Source of the DNA: G963675935 sp963803125
Lineage (GTDB): Bacteria; Planctomycetota; Planctomycetia; Pirellulales; Thermoguttaceae
Length of the DNA stretch: 64,000 bases
Direction: 5' to 3'
Assembly (NCBI GenBank): GCA_963803125.1
Contig: CAWDLR010000002.1
Span: 186,001 to 250,000 of the forward strand
Shown here: positions 1 through 8,110 of the stretch, piece by piece
How positions within the stretch are numbered: position 1 is the stretch's first letter
Layout: every line of letters begins with the position of its first letter
Program-made: the position numbers and the translations under genes
The notes under the pieces: generated by a model
What the model saw: the letters and a program-made list of their open reading frames with translations, nothing else
Database searches by the model: none
What the model was told of the DNA's origin: nothing

Positions 1-212
1 GAGTTTGGCGTGTGAAGCGCAGACTCGCAACGGGCATCGCAAAAGTCCTGTTGGCGCGATTCTGGTGCTGATAGACCACCCGTTAGCGCCACCCCTTGAC
101 AGTCGATAGCAAACCGACTTAGAAAAGAGATTAACTCACCGGCTGCATCTCCCGGCTGCGACATCCACCCATTTCCGCGCGGGAGATGCAGCCTCTCTCT
201 TTCCCAACGGTG

Positions 213-290
213 GAAAAGGGGACAGGTCCATCTGCCGGAACGGCCCCGAGGGTGCTTCGCTCACAGATTGGACCTGTCCCCTTTTTTCCC
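213..290. repeat. Inverted repeat family B (GGGGACAGGTCC), copy 1
   Basis: The arms AAAAGGGGACAGGTCCA and TGGACCTGTCCCCTTTT face each other around a core reading CCGGAACGGCCC and GGGTGCTTCGC. The same element recurs at 19772-19850 and 19929-20007 with arms and core nearly identical, so this is a dispersed family and not a chance palindrome. Confidence 0.9.
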
Positions 291-450
291 AAGCTCACGC
301 AAGTCTACTTGACTTAGAGCACAGTCACCCCCCGGCTATTTTGTCGGTGGCACGCTGTCTAAATTACAGATGCCCTGACGCAATTACCAACGAGGCGGCA
401 TCCTGTCGCCTCAACCGACTGAAAGGACGTGTTCCGTTAGGGTGACAGTT

Positions 451-577
451 GCACTAGTGGTTCGCCAAATCAGGAATGACAGGTTTGTGTTATGGTGGGG
501 CAGACATTCTTGTCTGCCCTGGGCAGGCAAGAATGCCTGCCCCACCTGTCAACTAGAGCTTGGCGGACCACTAGTGC
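451..577. repeat. Palindromic MITE-like repeat family A, copy 1 with outer arms
   Basis: The inner palindrome (494-546) reads GGTGGGGCAGACATTC outward to its complement. It is framed by outer arms GCACTAGTGGTTCGCCAA (451-468) and TTGGCGGACCACTAGTGC (560-577), which pair at 17 of 18 positions. Nested arms of this sort resemble a miniature inverted-repeat transposable element. Other copies are at 1757-1826, 11375-11455 and 50639-50733. Confidence 0.85.
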
Positions 578-1196
578 GACCCCAGCAATCTGGCGAGTCA
601 GGCCGGTCCGGGCACTAGGCCAAGCGTGGCCTTCGCAGAAAGGGCAGGAGATCGGCCTGTTCAATTTGGCGATAGAGTGTTCAATTTTGCTGTAGCAAAA
701 TAAAACAGGCGAGCTGACAGCGGTTCGGGCGATCGACTGTCAGCTCGCCATGTGTTATCGGAAGCGGGGGCTTCCGATCCGTCGGGGGGTGCCTCTGAGT
801 TCTCCGTTTCCTCGGGGATAGGTAACCTGTTTCTAATTAAGACGTTCAGACGATTGCATTCACACGCCAAACGCTGTCTCTCTCAGTTCGCCCCTCTCAC
901 GCAAACCTCTTCTCTGCCACGGCCCCTGCCACACCTCTCTCAGCCGGCCCCAATCCCGGTTCGCCCCAGGAAACCAACTGGCTTGTTCTATATGCTAACG
1001 GCGTGCCAACAGAAAAAAAACAGGGGAGAGAGGAGAGGGGAGAGGGAACGGCAAATTCGAAAGGCCATGTGGTGGTACCCGCCGCCGCATAGATACCAGT
1101 ATAAAGTCATTTCGTCGATAAAGGGTCGTGGGGAGAATAGATGACGTCTCGGACTTTCCCCTCTCCCCTCTTCTCTCTCTCCTCTCCCCTCTCCCC

Positions 1197-1706
1197 TCAC
1201 CACCCGTTGCGATGCACGCGATCCTGGCGGAAGTGATCGTGTGGCGAAGCCTGCTCGGCGGGATAGCCGACGACAACGAGGCTATGGGCGATGACGTTCT
1301 CGGGAAGGCGCACCAGACCCCGCAGCCCGTCCATACGCTCTTCACGCGGAAAGACACCCGTCCAGACCGCGCCTAGCCCGAGGGCATGGGCTGCCAATAG
1401 CAGGTTTTCGACTGCCGCCGCGCAATCGACCACCCAATAGCCGGGCGACTTCTCCAGCGAGAGGTCGCCGCAGACCATGATGCCCAGCGGGGCACGGCGG
1501 GCCATCTGCGCGTTCGGATTGATCTCGGCCACATCGGCCAACATCCGCCGATCGTCGATCACCACGAATTGCCACGGCTGCTGGTTGCGGGCACTTGGGG
1601 CATTCATCGCCGCCGCCAGCAGCTTCTGCACCAGCTCCTCGGGCACGGACCGATCTTCGTACTTGCGAATGCTGCAGCGCGTGCGGATCGCTTCCAATGT
1701 CTCCAC
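1197..1706 (-). CDS. Nitroreductase family protein
   Basis: Probable FMN-dependent NAD(P)H oxidoreductase of 169 residues, the usual length of short nitroreductases. The FMN-binding N-terminus is visible (RTRCSIRKY, residues 8-16), followed by MNAPSARNQQPWQF and the C-terminal LGLGAVWTGVFPRE segment. The frame stays open upstream through a repeat, but I place the start at a GTG (1704-1706) with a GGAGG ribosome site eight bases upstream at 1715-1719. The upstream extension translates repeat A and is unlikely to be protein. The substrate cannot be told. It stands alone, divergent from the cupin gene. Confidence 0.85.
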   Translation of the reverse strand: METLEAIRTRCSIRKYEDRSVPEELVQKLLAAAMNAPSARNQQPWQFVVIDDRRMLADVAEINPNAQMARRAPLGIMVCGDLSLEKSPGYWVVDCAAAVENLLLAAHALGLGAVWTGVFPREERMDGLRGLVRLPENVIAHSLVVVGYPAEQASPHDHFRQDRVHRNGW

Positions 1707-1756
1707 GATTGAATCCTCCACTGTGATGTTCTTCCCGGCACCTCGACCGGACCGAC

Positions 1757-1826
1757 GGTGGGGCAGACATTCCTGTCTGCCTTGCAGACTGCCGCGGATC
1801 AGGCAGACAAGAATGTCTGCCCCACC
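1757..1826. repeat. Palindromic repeat family A, copy 2
   Basis: GGTGGGGCAGACATTCCTG at the left faces its complement ending GAATGTCTGCCCCACC at the right, with an imperfect centre. It lies in the intergenic space between the divergent nitroreductase and cupin genes. Confidence 0.9.
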
Positions 1827-2031
1827 GAACACTCTATTGACTGCCTCACTCGTGTTGCGAGAAGGGGGGTCACTCGGCCGGCCGACCGATTTTGGAGCTT
1901 TTGTGGGCAAAAGCAACCCCGCAACCTGGGGGCCGCCCGCTGAAAGCAGGTGTTCGTGTTGCCCACCGGAGAATAATATGATGCGATTCCGTCCCCATCC
2001 GAGATTTCAAGAGAAAGCGCGAGGCCAAAGC

Positions 2032-2574
2032 ATGAAACCCGAGAAGCTCGTCTTTCGGGAAGTTGCGGGATTGTATCGCATCATCCCGCTGCGCGTGCTC
2101 CGCCGCACGCCGGGCGTGTCGTTCGACCTGGTGCCGACCGAGGTGCTGCCACACATCGACGGGATCGATCGCGTCTTGCACGACGGCGGGGCGGTTTCGC
2201 CGGGCCCGGTCGGCGACGTGGCTCGCCCCTGGTACATGCACCCGCATCAGGACGACAATCTCATCGTCCTGCACGGCACGCGCTTTGTCGACATCTACAC
2301 GAAGGCGCACGGCCGGGTCAAGAGTTTCGACGTTGAGCCGCATCGGATTCGCCACGGCGGAGCGGTCGTCTACGAGGGCGCGGCGATGTTGGTCTGGCCG
2401 CGGGGCGTATTCCATCGCATTCGCAGCGACGAGAAGACCGGCTCCGCCTCGTTGAACTTCGCCGTCCGCTACGACGGCTTCGACATCGACACGAACTTCA
2501 ACGTCCACGACCTCGACACCACAAACGGCGAATACCACGTGCTTCGCGCCGGCTACCTGGACCAGCCGGGATAG
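2032..2574 (+). CDS. Cupin-fold protein
   Basis: A 180-residue protein with a single cupin-like barrel. Metal-binding type residues are seen in WYMHPHQDDNLIVLHG (about residues 65-80) and again in WPRGVFHRIRSD (about 123-134). The start at 2032 has GAGG seven bases upstream; a second ATG at 1978 also has a GGAG site and would add 18 residues. Enzymatic or sugar-binding role unknown. It is followed by the convergent membrane paralogs. Confidence 0.6.
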   Translation: MKPEKLVFREVAGLYRIIPLRVLRRTPGVSFDLVPTEVLPHIDGIDRVLHDGGAVSPGPVGDVARPWYMHPHQDDNLIVLHGTRFVDIYTKAHGRVKSFDVEPHRIRHGGAVVYEGAAMLVWPRGVFHRIRSDEKTGSASLNFAVRYDGFDIDTNFNVHDLDTTNGEYHVLRAGYLDQPG

Positions 2575-2607
2575 ACGATCGCCCGCACGGCCGCCGCTCT
2601 GCGGCGG

Positions 2608-2898
2608 TCACATCAATCCGCGCCAGTGCCAAAGGAAACCGGCGGCCACGTGGCAGCCGATGACAAACGGCAGGCAACCCCAGCGGATGACGGCCAAGTC
2701 GAGGGCCGTCGGGTTCTGCGGTCTCCGACAAATTATCATTACAGCAGTGCCCCAGAAAATCCCGAGACTTGTCAGCATCAACTGCGGCTCTTCCACGAGG
2801 AGAATCAAGGTGCCGAGGATCCCGGCAATCACCGTATAGACCAGCGCTGACACCAACGCAGGCGAGTATCGTTCTGAGACGGTGACGCTCTTTCGCAT
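2608..2898 (-). CDS. Small membrane protein, second of tandem paralogs
   Basis: A 96-residue protein with hydrophobic stretches at about 14-28, 35-55 and 70-85, ending in WHWRGLM. It matches the preceding gene along its whole length (shared MRK-start, SERY, FWGT, CRRPQNPT, LIRW/VIRW, WHWRGL), so the two arose by tandem duplication. Its ATG lies two bases after the stop codon of the upstream copy, which implies co-translation. Family and function are not recognised. Confidence 0.6.
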   Translation of the reverse strand: MRKSVTVSERYSPALVSALVYTVIAGILGTLILLVEEPQLMLTSLGIFWGTAVMIICRRPQNPTALDLAVIRWGCLPFVIGCHVAAGFLWHWRGLM

Positions 2899-2900
2899 GA

Positions 2901-3191
2901 TCACACCAATCCGCGCCAGTGCCACACGAAATGGATGGCAAATTGGAAGCCGATGACCAACGGCAGGAATGCCCAGCGGATCAGGGCCAAGTCCAGCGAT
3001 GTCGGGTTCTGCGGCCTCCGGCACATAATCACGACAACGGTGCCCCAGAAGACCGTGATGCTCGCCAGCAAGGGTGCCGGGCCTCCCATGTCCATGGGCG
3101 GGCCACCGATGATCGCGAGGAGCAATGTGGAGGCCAGCGCCGTCCAAATAGCGGGTCGGTAGCGTTCCGAGAAGGTGATGACCTTTCGCAT
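2901..3191 (-). CDS. Small membrane protein, first of tandem paralogs
   Basis: A 96-residue protein, paralog of the gene at 2608. Hydrophobic segments lie at about 14-30 (carrying GGPPMDMGGPAP after it), 35-52 and 68-85. The conserved CRRPQNPTSLDLALIRW motif lies between the last two. Both ends and length are the same as in the duplicate. No function can be assigned; a two- or three-helix integral membrane protein is the safest description. Confidence 0.6.
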   Translation of the reverse strand: MRKVITFSERYRPAIWTALASTLLLAIIGGPPMDMGGPAPLLASITVFWGTVVVIMCRRPQNPTSLDLALIRWAFLPLVIGFQFAIHFVWHWRGLV

Positions 3192-3441
3192 GACCCGATT
3201 CTACCCCGCATCGTCAACGACCTCCATCACGAAACCGCGAAAGTCCGAAATCACGAAAGGCGGGGCGTTCTTCTGGCTTATCGTCCCCATCCTGTGGACG
3301 CAGTGACCGATTTCCGGACTTGTGGTTCCTTGGGACGGCGGAGGGCGCTGGTCCGCAACAGCGCTTCCCCTCGGGGCGCGGCTAAACGGCCGACTTCGTG
3401 TCTTCGCACTTTCGTGCTTTCGTGATAAGAACGCTACCGTG

Positions 3442-4353
3442 CTACGGATGAACCGCCGCGGGCAAGTCGCGGATGTTCAACTGCTGCGGTTTGCCCTCGG
3501 GGCCGTCGAGCGAGTCTTTCGTCTCGAAGTAGTGCTGTAGCCGCGCGACTTTTTCCGCCGCCGAGAGTTCCCCGACCGCGTTGGCGCCGGGAGCGTATCC
3601 CCAGGTGATCCGCGAGCCGCGGCGGGTGACCAACGTGAAGATCGGTTCCGCGGTTCGGCCAACGTCGCTCGGACTGGAGCCGGCCGTGTCGGCGGCGGAG
3701 GGTTCGATGTGCTCCAGCCGCATCGGCTCCCACTTCTCGTCCAAGGCGGCGGCGATCTCCGCCCCGCCGATCACTCGGGCGTCGTTCCAACGCGCTCCCG
3801 CGGAACCGATCGGTCCGCGATCGACTCCCCATAGTTTCGGATAGCGAGCGGCTTCGGTCGGGGTGAAATCGCCGGCCTCGGTGGGCAGCAGCACCGCCTC
3901 GGCATCAACCGGCACCCCGCCGCCAGGCACTTGGACCATGCACACCGGCTTGCGATAGACGACCTCGACCTTCACCCCGCCGTACTTCTTCGTGACTGAG
4001 CCGACTTTGGCCACCCAGGGATGGCGGGCGAAAGCGTCGGCGATTCGTCGCGCGAGGTCGTCGTCCATCAACGAGAGCCGGCCGTCAAGCGTCGGACTAC
4101 GAAAAACCTCGGCGCGGACGTCGCTTTGCGGAATCCACGACGGCTGTGGCGTGACTTCGACCTGTTCCGGGCCGAGTTGATATTCCGGTGCGGCCAGGAT
4201 GCGGTCCTTCAACTTGATCCACGCATACCACGCCCCGCCAGCGAACAGCGCCATAATCAGCAAGAGCACGGTCACGATGCGGCCCGAGCCGAATACCCAG
4301 GACAGAACGTGCGCGGCGGGAAACGAGGATTGTTGCTTCTTCGCTGCGGGCAT
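3442..4353 (-). CDS. ftsQ: Probable cell-division protein FtsQ
   Basis: A 303-residue bitopic protein: short cytoplasmic N-terminus, one membrane helix (about 25-46), then a periplasmic portion with a weak POTRA-like region (about 75-150, DDDLARRIADAFARHPWVAKV). FtsQ links division proteins at the septum. Sequence identity to FtsQ is low; the call rests mainly on topology and on its place directly after murC and murB, as in dcw clusters. The start codon lies 13 bases after the murB stop. The final part beyond about residue 230 is not assignable. Confidence 0.65.
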   Translation of the reverse strand: MPAAKKQQSSFPAAHVLSWVFGSGRIVTVLLLIMALFAGGAWYAWIKLKDRILAAPEYQLGPEQVEVTPQPSWIPQSDVRAEVFRSPTLDGRLSLMDDDLARRIADAFARHPWVAKVGSVTKKYGGVKVEVVYRKPVCMVQVPGGGVPVDAEAVLLPTEAGDFTPTEAARYPKLWGVDRGPIGSAGARWNDARVIGGAEIAAALDEKWEPMRLEHIEPSAADTAGSSPSDVGRTAEPIFTLVTRRGSRITWGYAPGANAVGELSAAEKVARLQHYFETKDSLDGPEGKPQQLNIRDLPAAVHP

Positions 4354-4366
4354 AGGCGGGTCACGA

Positions 4367-5245
4367 TCACCAGATTTCCAGTTCCAATTCCAATTCGACC
4401 CCCATCCGATCGCGGACCTGGCCGCGGACCAACTCGATCAGCCGCAGCACGTCCTGGCTGGTGCATTCGGGCTCGGCGATGATGAAGTTGGCGTGGCGGT
4501 CGCTGATCACGGCGCCGCCGATGCGAGTACCCTTCAGGCCGGCGTCGTCGATCAGTTTGCCGGCGCCCACGCCGCGGGGGTTGCGGAAGACGCAGCCGGC
4601 ACTCTGGTGGCCCATCGGTTGCGAGGCCTTCTTCACGATCCAGTGTTTTTGCATCCGCTGGGCAAGCTGGCGGGGATCGTCCTCCTCCAACTCGCAGCGG
4701 GCTTCGAGAATCGCCAGCTCGTCGAGGCTGCTCTGCCGATAATTGAAGACCAGATCGTCGCCGCTGCGCTCGGCAACGTCGCCGGCGGCAGTCAGCACCG
4801 TGGCCTGGAAGGTCCATTGGCCGATATTGCCGCCCTGAGCGCCGGCGTTGCCGTGCAGGGCCCCGCCGACCGTGCCGGGAATGCCGATCAGCGTCTCCAG
4901 GCCCGCCAACCCGCGATGCACGGTGGTGGTCACCACCCGTCCCAACAGTGCCCCGCCGCCGACGGCGATCGAGCCGCCTTCGATGCGAATATCGCAGAAT
5001 GCCGGCGCGGAGAGATGGACCACCAGCCCTGGCACGCCCTCGTCGCGCACCAGAACGTTCGACCCCTGGCCCAGCAACCGCACCTCGACCTCCTCCTCGT
5101 AACACCGCCGCACTAGCCCGGTCAATTGGTCGAGTGACTCCGGCTCGGCGAAGTACTCGGCCGGCCCCCCCAACTGAAACCAGGTGTGCATCGCCAGCGG
5201 TTCGCTCTGGCGGACAATCGTCTCAAAACCGGACATTAGAGGCAT
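4367..5245 (-). CDS. murB: UDP-N-acetylmuramate dehydrogenase MurB
   Basis: Reduces enolpyruvyl-UDP-GlcNAc to UDP-MurNAc with FAD and NADPH in the cytoplasm. At 292 residues it is of normal length. FAD-binding motifs are clear: LLGQGSNVLVRDEG (about 57-70) and GIPGTVGGALHGNAGAQGG (about 121-139). The substrate loop NYRQSSL and the catalytic region SAGCVFRNP (about 218-226), with GAGKLIDDAGLKG after it, point to the shorter type II MurB, and the C-terminus carries SDRHANFII. The ATG at 5245 has GAGG seven bases upstream. Forms an operon with murC before and ftsQ after. Confidence 0.95.
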   Translation of the reverse strand: MPLMSGFETIVRQSEPLAMHTWFQLGGPAEYFAEPESLDQLTGLVRRCYEEEVEVRLLGQGSNVLVRDEGVPGLVVHLSAPAFCDIRIEGGSIAVGGGALLGRVVTTTVHRGLAGLETLIGIPGTVGGALHGNAGAQGGNIGQWTFQATVLTAAGDVAERSGDDLVFNYRQSSLDELAILEARCELEEDDPRQLAQRMQKHWIVKKASQPMGHQSAGCVFRNPRGVGAGKLIDDAGLKGTRIGGAVISDRHANFIIAEPECTSQDVLRLIELVRGQVRDRMGVELELELEIW

Positions 5246-5261
5246 AGGAAACCCTCAAGAG

Positions 5262-5500
5262 ATAATGACGAAATCCGAATGACGAATGACGAATGACGAA
5301 ATCCGAACGACAAATGACGAAGTCTGAATGACGAAAGAGAACGTCGTCTTTCGACATTCGGATTTCGCCATTCGTCCTTCCTTCGTCATTCGTCATTCCT
5401 TCGTGCTTCGTCATTCGGGCTTCGTCCTTCGTCCTTCGTGCTTCGTCATTCCTTCGTCCTTCGTCATTCGTGCTTCGTCATTCTCCCGTCATTCTCTTCT
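5262..5500. repeat. Tandem-like repeat G (CGAATGACGAATGACGAA)
   Basis: A long run of degenerate units ATGACGAA and its complement TTCGTCATTCG with a change of direction near 5340-5350, so it can fold on itself. It separates murB from murC and runs into the 3' end of murC, whose last residues are encoded by it. Confidence 0.85.
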
Positions 5501-7277
5501 CCCGGCCGCAATTTCCATGTATCTCCAGCCCCTAGAGTAACCAATACGTCGCCGGGGGCCAACTGGATTTCCAACGTTTCGACGATCTCGCGGGGGGAGT
5601 GGGCCGGCAAAACATCGACGCCGAGTTCGGCGGCCCGGCGGGCGAGGTCGGCCGCGGTGACCTCCCCCGGCCGGGGATCGCCCTCGCGCGCCGAAAAATA
5701 TCGGCCACCAGTAGTTTGTCGGCATTTTGCAGGCTGGCGGCGAATTGGTCGAGCAGCCGGGCCGTCCGCGACGCCTGATGCGGCTGAAACACGCACCACA
5801 ACCTGGCGCCGGTGGCCATGCGGCGGACTGCCGCCAAGGCGGCGGTCACTTCCGTCGGGTGGTGCGCATAGTCGTCCACCAACGCTACCCCGCGCCATTG
5901 GCCCAACAATTCCAGCCGCCGATGCAACCCGGGAAAGCTGCCCAAACCCGCCGAAATCTGCTGGGGCGACAGTCCGCCGGCATACGCCAACGCCGCGGCA
6001 GCCAGCGCGTTCAACACGTTGTGCCGCCCCGGCATCGGCAATTCGACCTCGCAAAACGGGCGGCCGAACCGACGTATCTCGAACCACGTTTTCTCCAACC
6101 AGAGCGCGGGCCTCTCGCCCGCATTCTCAAAAACCGGCGTTTCGTGCGAGTTCCTCAAGGCGGGCGGGACGCCCGCGCTGCGGAAGGCGACCGACCAATC
6201 GGCTTCAGGTAGAAATCCGAACGACTCGACGCGGCACTTCAGCCCCGCCGCCACCCGCCGCGTCGATTCGCAATCGTGCCGCGCGATGAGCAAACCCTCG
6301 TCGGGGATCAACTCGGCGAAACGACGAAAGGCCGCCTCAAGCTGCCCGAGCGAATCGTAGCAGTCGAAATGGTCTAGCTCGATGCCGGTGATGGCGGCCT
6401 GCCAGGGGCGAAGATGGAGGAAGTTGGATCGATATTCGCAGGCCTCGACGATCAAGAGGGGATTGGGGGATTTGGGGATTTGGGGATTGGGGGATTTCGG
6501 GATTGGGGCATTGGGAGATTTGGAGATTTGGAGATTGGCGGAAGGCGGAAATAACTTGTTCTCACCACTCTCCACTCTCCACTCTCCACTCTCCACTGCC
6601 GACTGCCCCCCAGCCCCCAGCCCCCAGCCCCTAGCCCCTAGCCCCCCTCCCCCGGCGCGGCCGCCCGAGCTGGTGCCGATGGGCGTGGCGCCGCAGACGA
6701 CGGTTGGGTCGAGGCCGGCACAAATCAGCAGATGGGCGAGCATGGCGGTGACGGTCGATTTCCCGTGGGTTCCGGCCACAGCCACGCTGCGGCGGCCGCT
6801 GCCAAGCCGCCCGAGCATTTGGAAGTAGCTCAGCGTCGGGATGCCGAGTGCGGCGGCGCGGCGCAATTCGGGATTCGCCGGCGGCACCGCGTCGCTATAA
6901 ACAACCACGTCAGTATCCGGCGAGAGATGCTCCGCGGCATGGCCCTGGAAGACTTGCCGACGCCAGGAGAGCGCACATTCTCGCGGGCAGCTCGCGGCTG
7001 CTGCGCTGATGGTACATTGCTCGAAAAGTCCTTGTCGGCGAGAAACGCCCCCCGATTGCAATCGGGGGGCTCTCGCAAGTGGCAGGCATGTCTTGGGGGG
7101 CGTGCTAGAGCGGAAAAGTCCCGCGACGTTCAGATCTGAGCCGCTTATGGTCCAACCCCAGCCGACCAGCACGTCAGCCAACGCCCGCATCCCATTGCCG
7201 GCGATTCCAACCAAGTGTGCGCGGCGGGGCTGTGAAGCATCAAGTCTCGGCAGCTCGGCGAAAGGCAGGACATCCAT
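5464..7277 (-). CDS. murC: UDP-N-acetylmuramate--L-alanine ligase MurC, repeat-expanded and frameshifted
   Basis: Adds L-alanine to UDP-MurNAc with ATP. Visible: Rossmann start HLVGIAGNGM, ATP loop AVAGTHGKSTVTAML, VEACEYRSNFLHLRP, ITGIELDHFD and DDYAHHPTEVT, then the C-terminal domain. About 600 codons against some 460 usual: the surplus is repeat-coded peptide (palindrome C near 7047-7070, a GGGATTGGGG tract at about 6457-6655, and an SAGVPPALRN-type element at about 6101-6190). The frame shifts at a five-base A-run (5694-5698); with one more base the proper end (SAREGDPRPGEV to DVLVTLGAGD) continues to 5464. ATG at 7277 overlaps the uppS stop by one base. It may be functional if the shift is a sequence error. 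Confidence 0.85.
6457..6655. repeat. Low-complexity tandem repeat E inside murC
   Basis: Runs of GGGGATTTGGGGATTGGGG are followed by CTCCACTCTCCACTCTCC and CCCCCAGCCCCCAGCCCC. On the murC strand it is open and encodes peptide of the type SPNPQIPKSPN and GARGWGLGAGG. It sits between the ATP-binding loop region and the VEACEYRSN motif of MurC, which are normally close together. Confidence 0.85.
7014..7092. repeat. Palindromic repeat family C, copy 1 (in murC)
   Basis: Core palindrome GCCCCCCGATTGCAATCGGG and continuing to 7070 is perfect over 24 bases (7047-7070). Flanks GCTCGAAAAGTCCTTGTCGG and GGCGAGAAAC match the flank of the copy at 40889-40968 in reverse orientation. It lies within the N-terminal domain of MurC and adds the peptide APRLQSGG. 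Confidence 0.9.
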
Positions 7278-8011
7278 TAGCTGTTCAGTCCGCCGAAGCG
7301 GCGATCGCGGGCGGCGTAACTCCGCAACGCGGCGTGGAGTTGCTGCTCGTCGAAGTCGGGCCAATAAACCTCGGTCACCCAAATCTCGGCGTAGCTGATC
7401 TGCCAGAGTAGGAAATTGCTCACCCGCATCTCGCCAGCCGTGCGGATCAGCAGGTCGGGGTCGGGCAGGCCCGCCGTGTAAAGATGCGCGGAGATAGTCT
7501 GCTCGTCGATGGCCGCCGCATCGAGCTGATTGCGGCGGACGTCGCCGACAATGTCGCGGACGGCATCCACCAGTTCCGCTCGGCCGCCGTAGTTGATCGC
7601 CAAACAGACGCGCAGGCCGGTGTTGGCGGCGCTAAGCCGCACGGTTTCATCCAGCCCTTGCACCGCCCCCTCGGGCAGACCGCCGCGGCGGCCGATCCAG
7701 CGCACCTGGATGTTGTGCTCCATGATCCGCGGCCGCTCCTCGACCAGGTATTGCTGCAACAGTTGCAGCAGGAAGTCGAGCTCTTCGGCCGGCCGCTTCC
7801 AGTTCTCGCTCGACAGGCAATAAAGCGTCAACTGCTCGATGCCCAGCCGGGCACACTCCTCGGTCACGCGGCGAACGCTGTTTACCCCGGCGCGGTGCCC
7901 CTCGACCCGCGGCAGCCTCCGCTGCCGCGCCCACCGCCCGTTGCCGTCCATAATCACGGCGATATGGCGGGGAAGTCGGGCACGCGGGATGTCAAGGGGT
8001 TCGTTGGGCAT
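7277..8011 (-). CDS. uppS: Isoprenyl transferase (undecaprenyl diphosphate synthase)
   Basis: Condenses isopentenyl diphosphate into the C55 lipid carrier for peptidoglycan and polysaccharide synthesis. Of 244 residues, the normal length. Motifs: IAVIMDGNGRWARQR (about 17-31, diphosphate-binding Asp and Asn), YCLSSENWKRP (about 64-74), INYGGRAE, and RTAGEMRVSNFLLWQ followed by SYAE (about 190-208). Its TAA stop overlaps the murC ATG (TAATG), suggesting coupled translation. purA lies upstream beyond a repeat hairpin. Confidence 0.96.
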   Translation of the reverse strand: MPNEPLDIPRARLPRHIAVIMDGNGRWARQRRLPRVEGHRAGVNSVRRVTEECARLGIEQLTLYCLSSENWKRPAEELDFLLQLLQQYLVEERPRIMEHNIQVRWIGRRGGLPEGAVQGLDETVRLSAANTGLRVCLAINYGGRAELVDAVRDIVGDVRRNQLDAAAIDEQTISAHLYTAGLPDPDLLIRTAGEMRVSNFLLWQISYAEIWVTEVYWPDFDEQQLHAALRSYAARDRRFGGLNS

Positions 8012-8110
8012 GGCATTAGGGATTAGGGATTAGGGATTAGGGATTGGAGGCAGAAGAAACACGTGCCTGATCTGCTGACCGCCAATCCCTAATCCCCAAT
8101 CCCTAATCCC
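8012..8110. repeat. Inverted GGGATTA repeat between purA and uppS
   Basis: Four or so direct units of GGGATTA at 8014-8046 face AATCCCTAATCCCCAATCCC at about 8089-8109. The two blocks can pair into a long stem and fill the whole intergenic space. It could slow or end purA transcription, but that is inference; telomere-like appearance is incidental. Confidence 0.85.

Larger units (their letters stand above)
1..1196. other. Gene-free, repeat-rich region
   Basis: No open frame here has a recognisable protein; the short ones read through repeats. The region contains a 78-bp GGGGACAGGTCC inverted element (213-290), a palindromic element with outer arms (451-577), and two opposed purine/pyrimidine tracts (about 1021-1048 and 1157-1197) made of GGGAGAGGAGA units. 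The second tract ends at the stop codon of the nitroreductase and could form a long hairpin with the first. The remaining bases show nothing I can name. Confidence 0.6.

Noticed and set aside
492..695. Small proteins with the peptide MVGQTFLSAL
   Set aside because: This is the translation of repeat A and recurs wherever the repeat does.
8014..8110. Telomere-like GGGATTA repeats
   Set aside because: Only a few units, facing inverted copies, inside an operon of a circular-type genome; part of the general repeat load.
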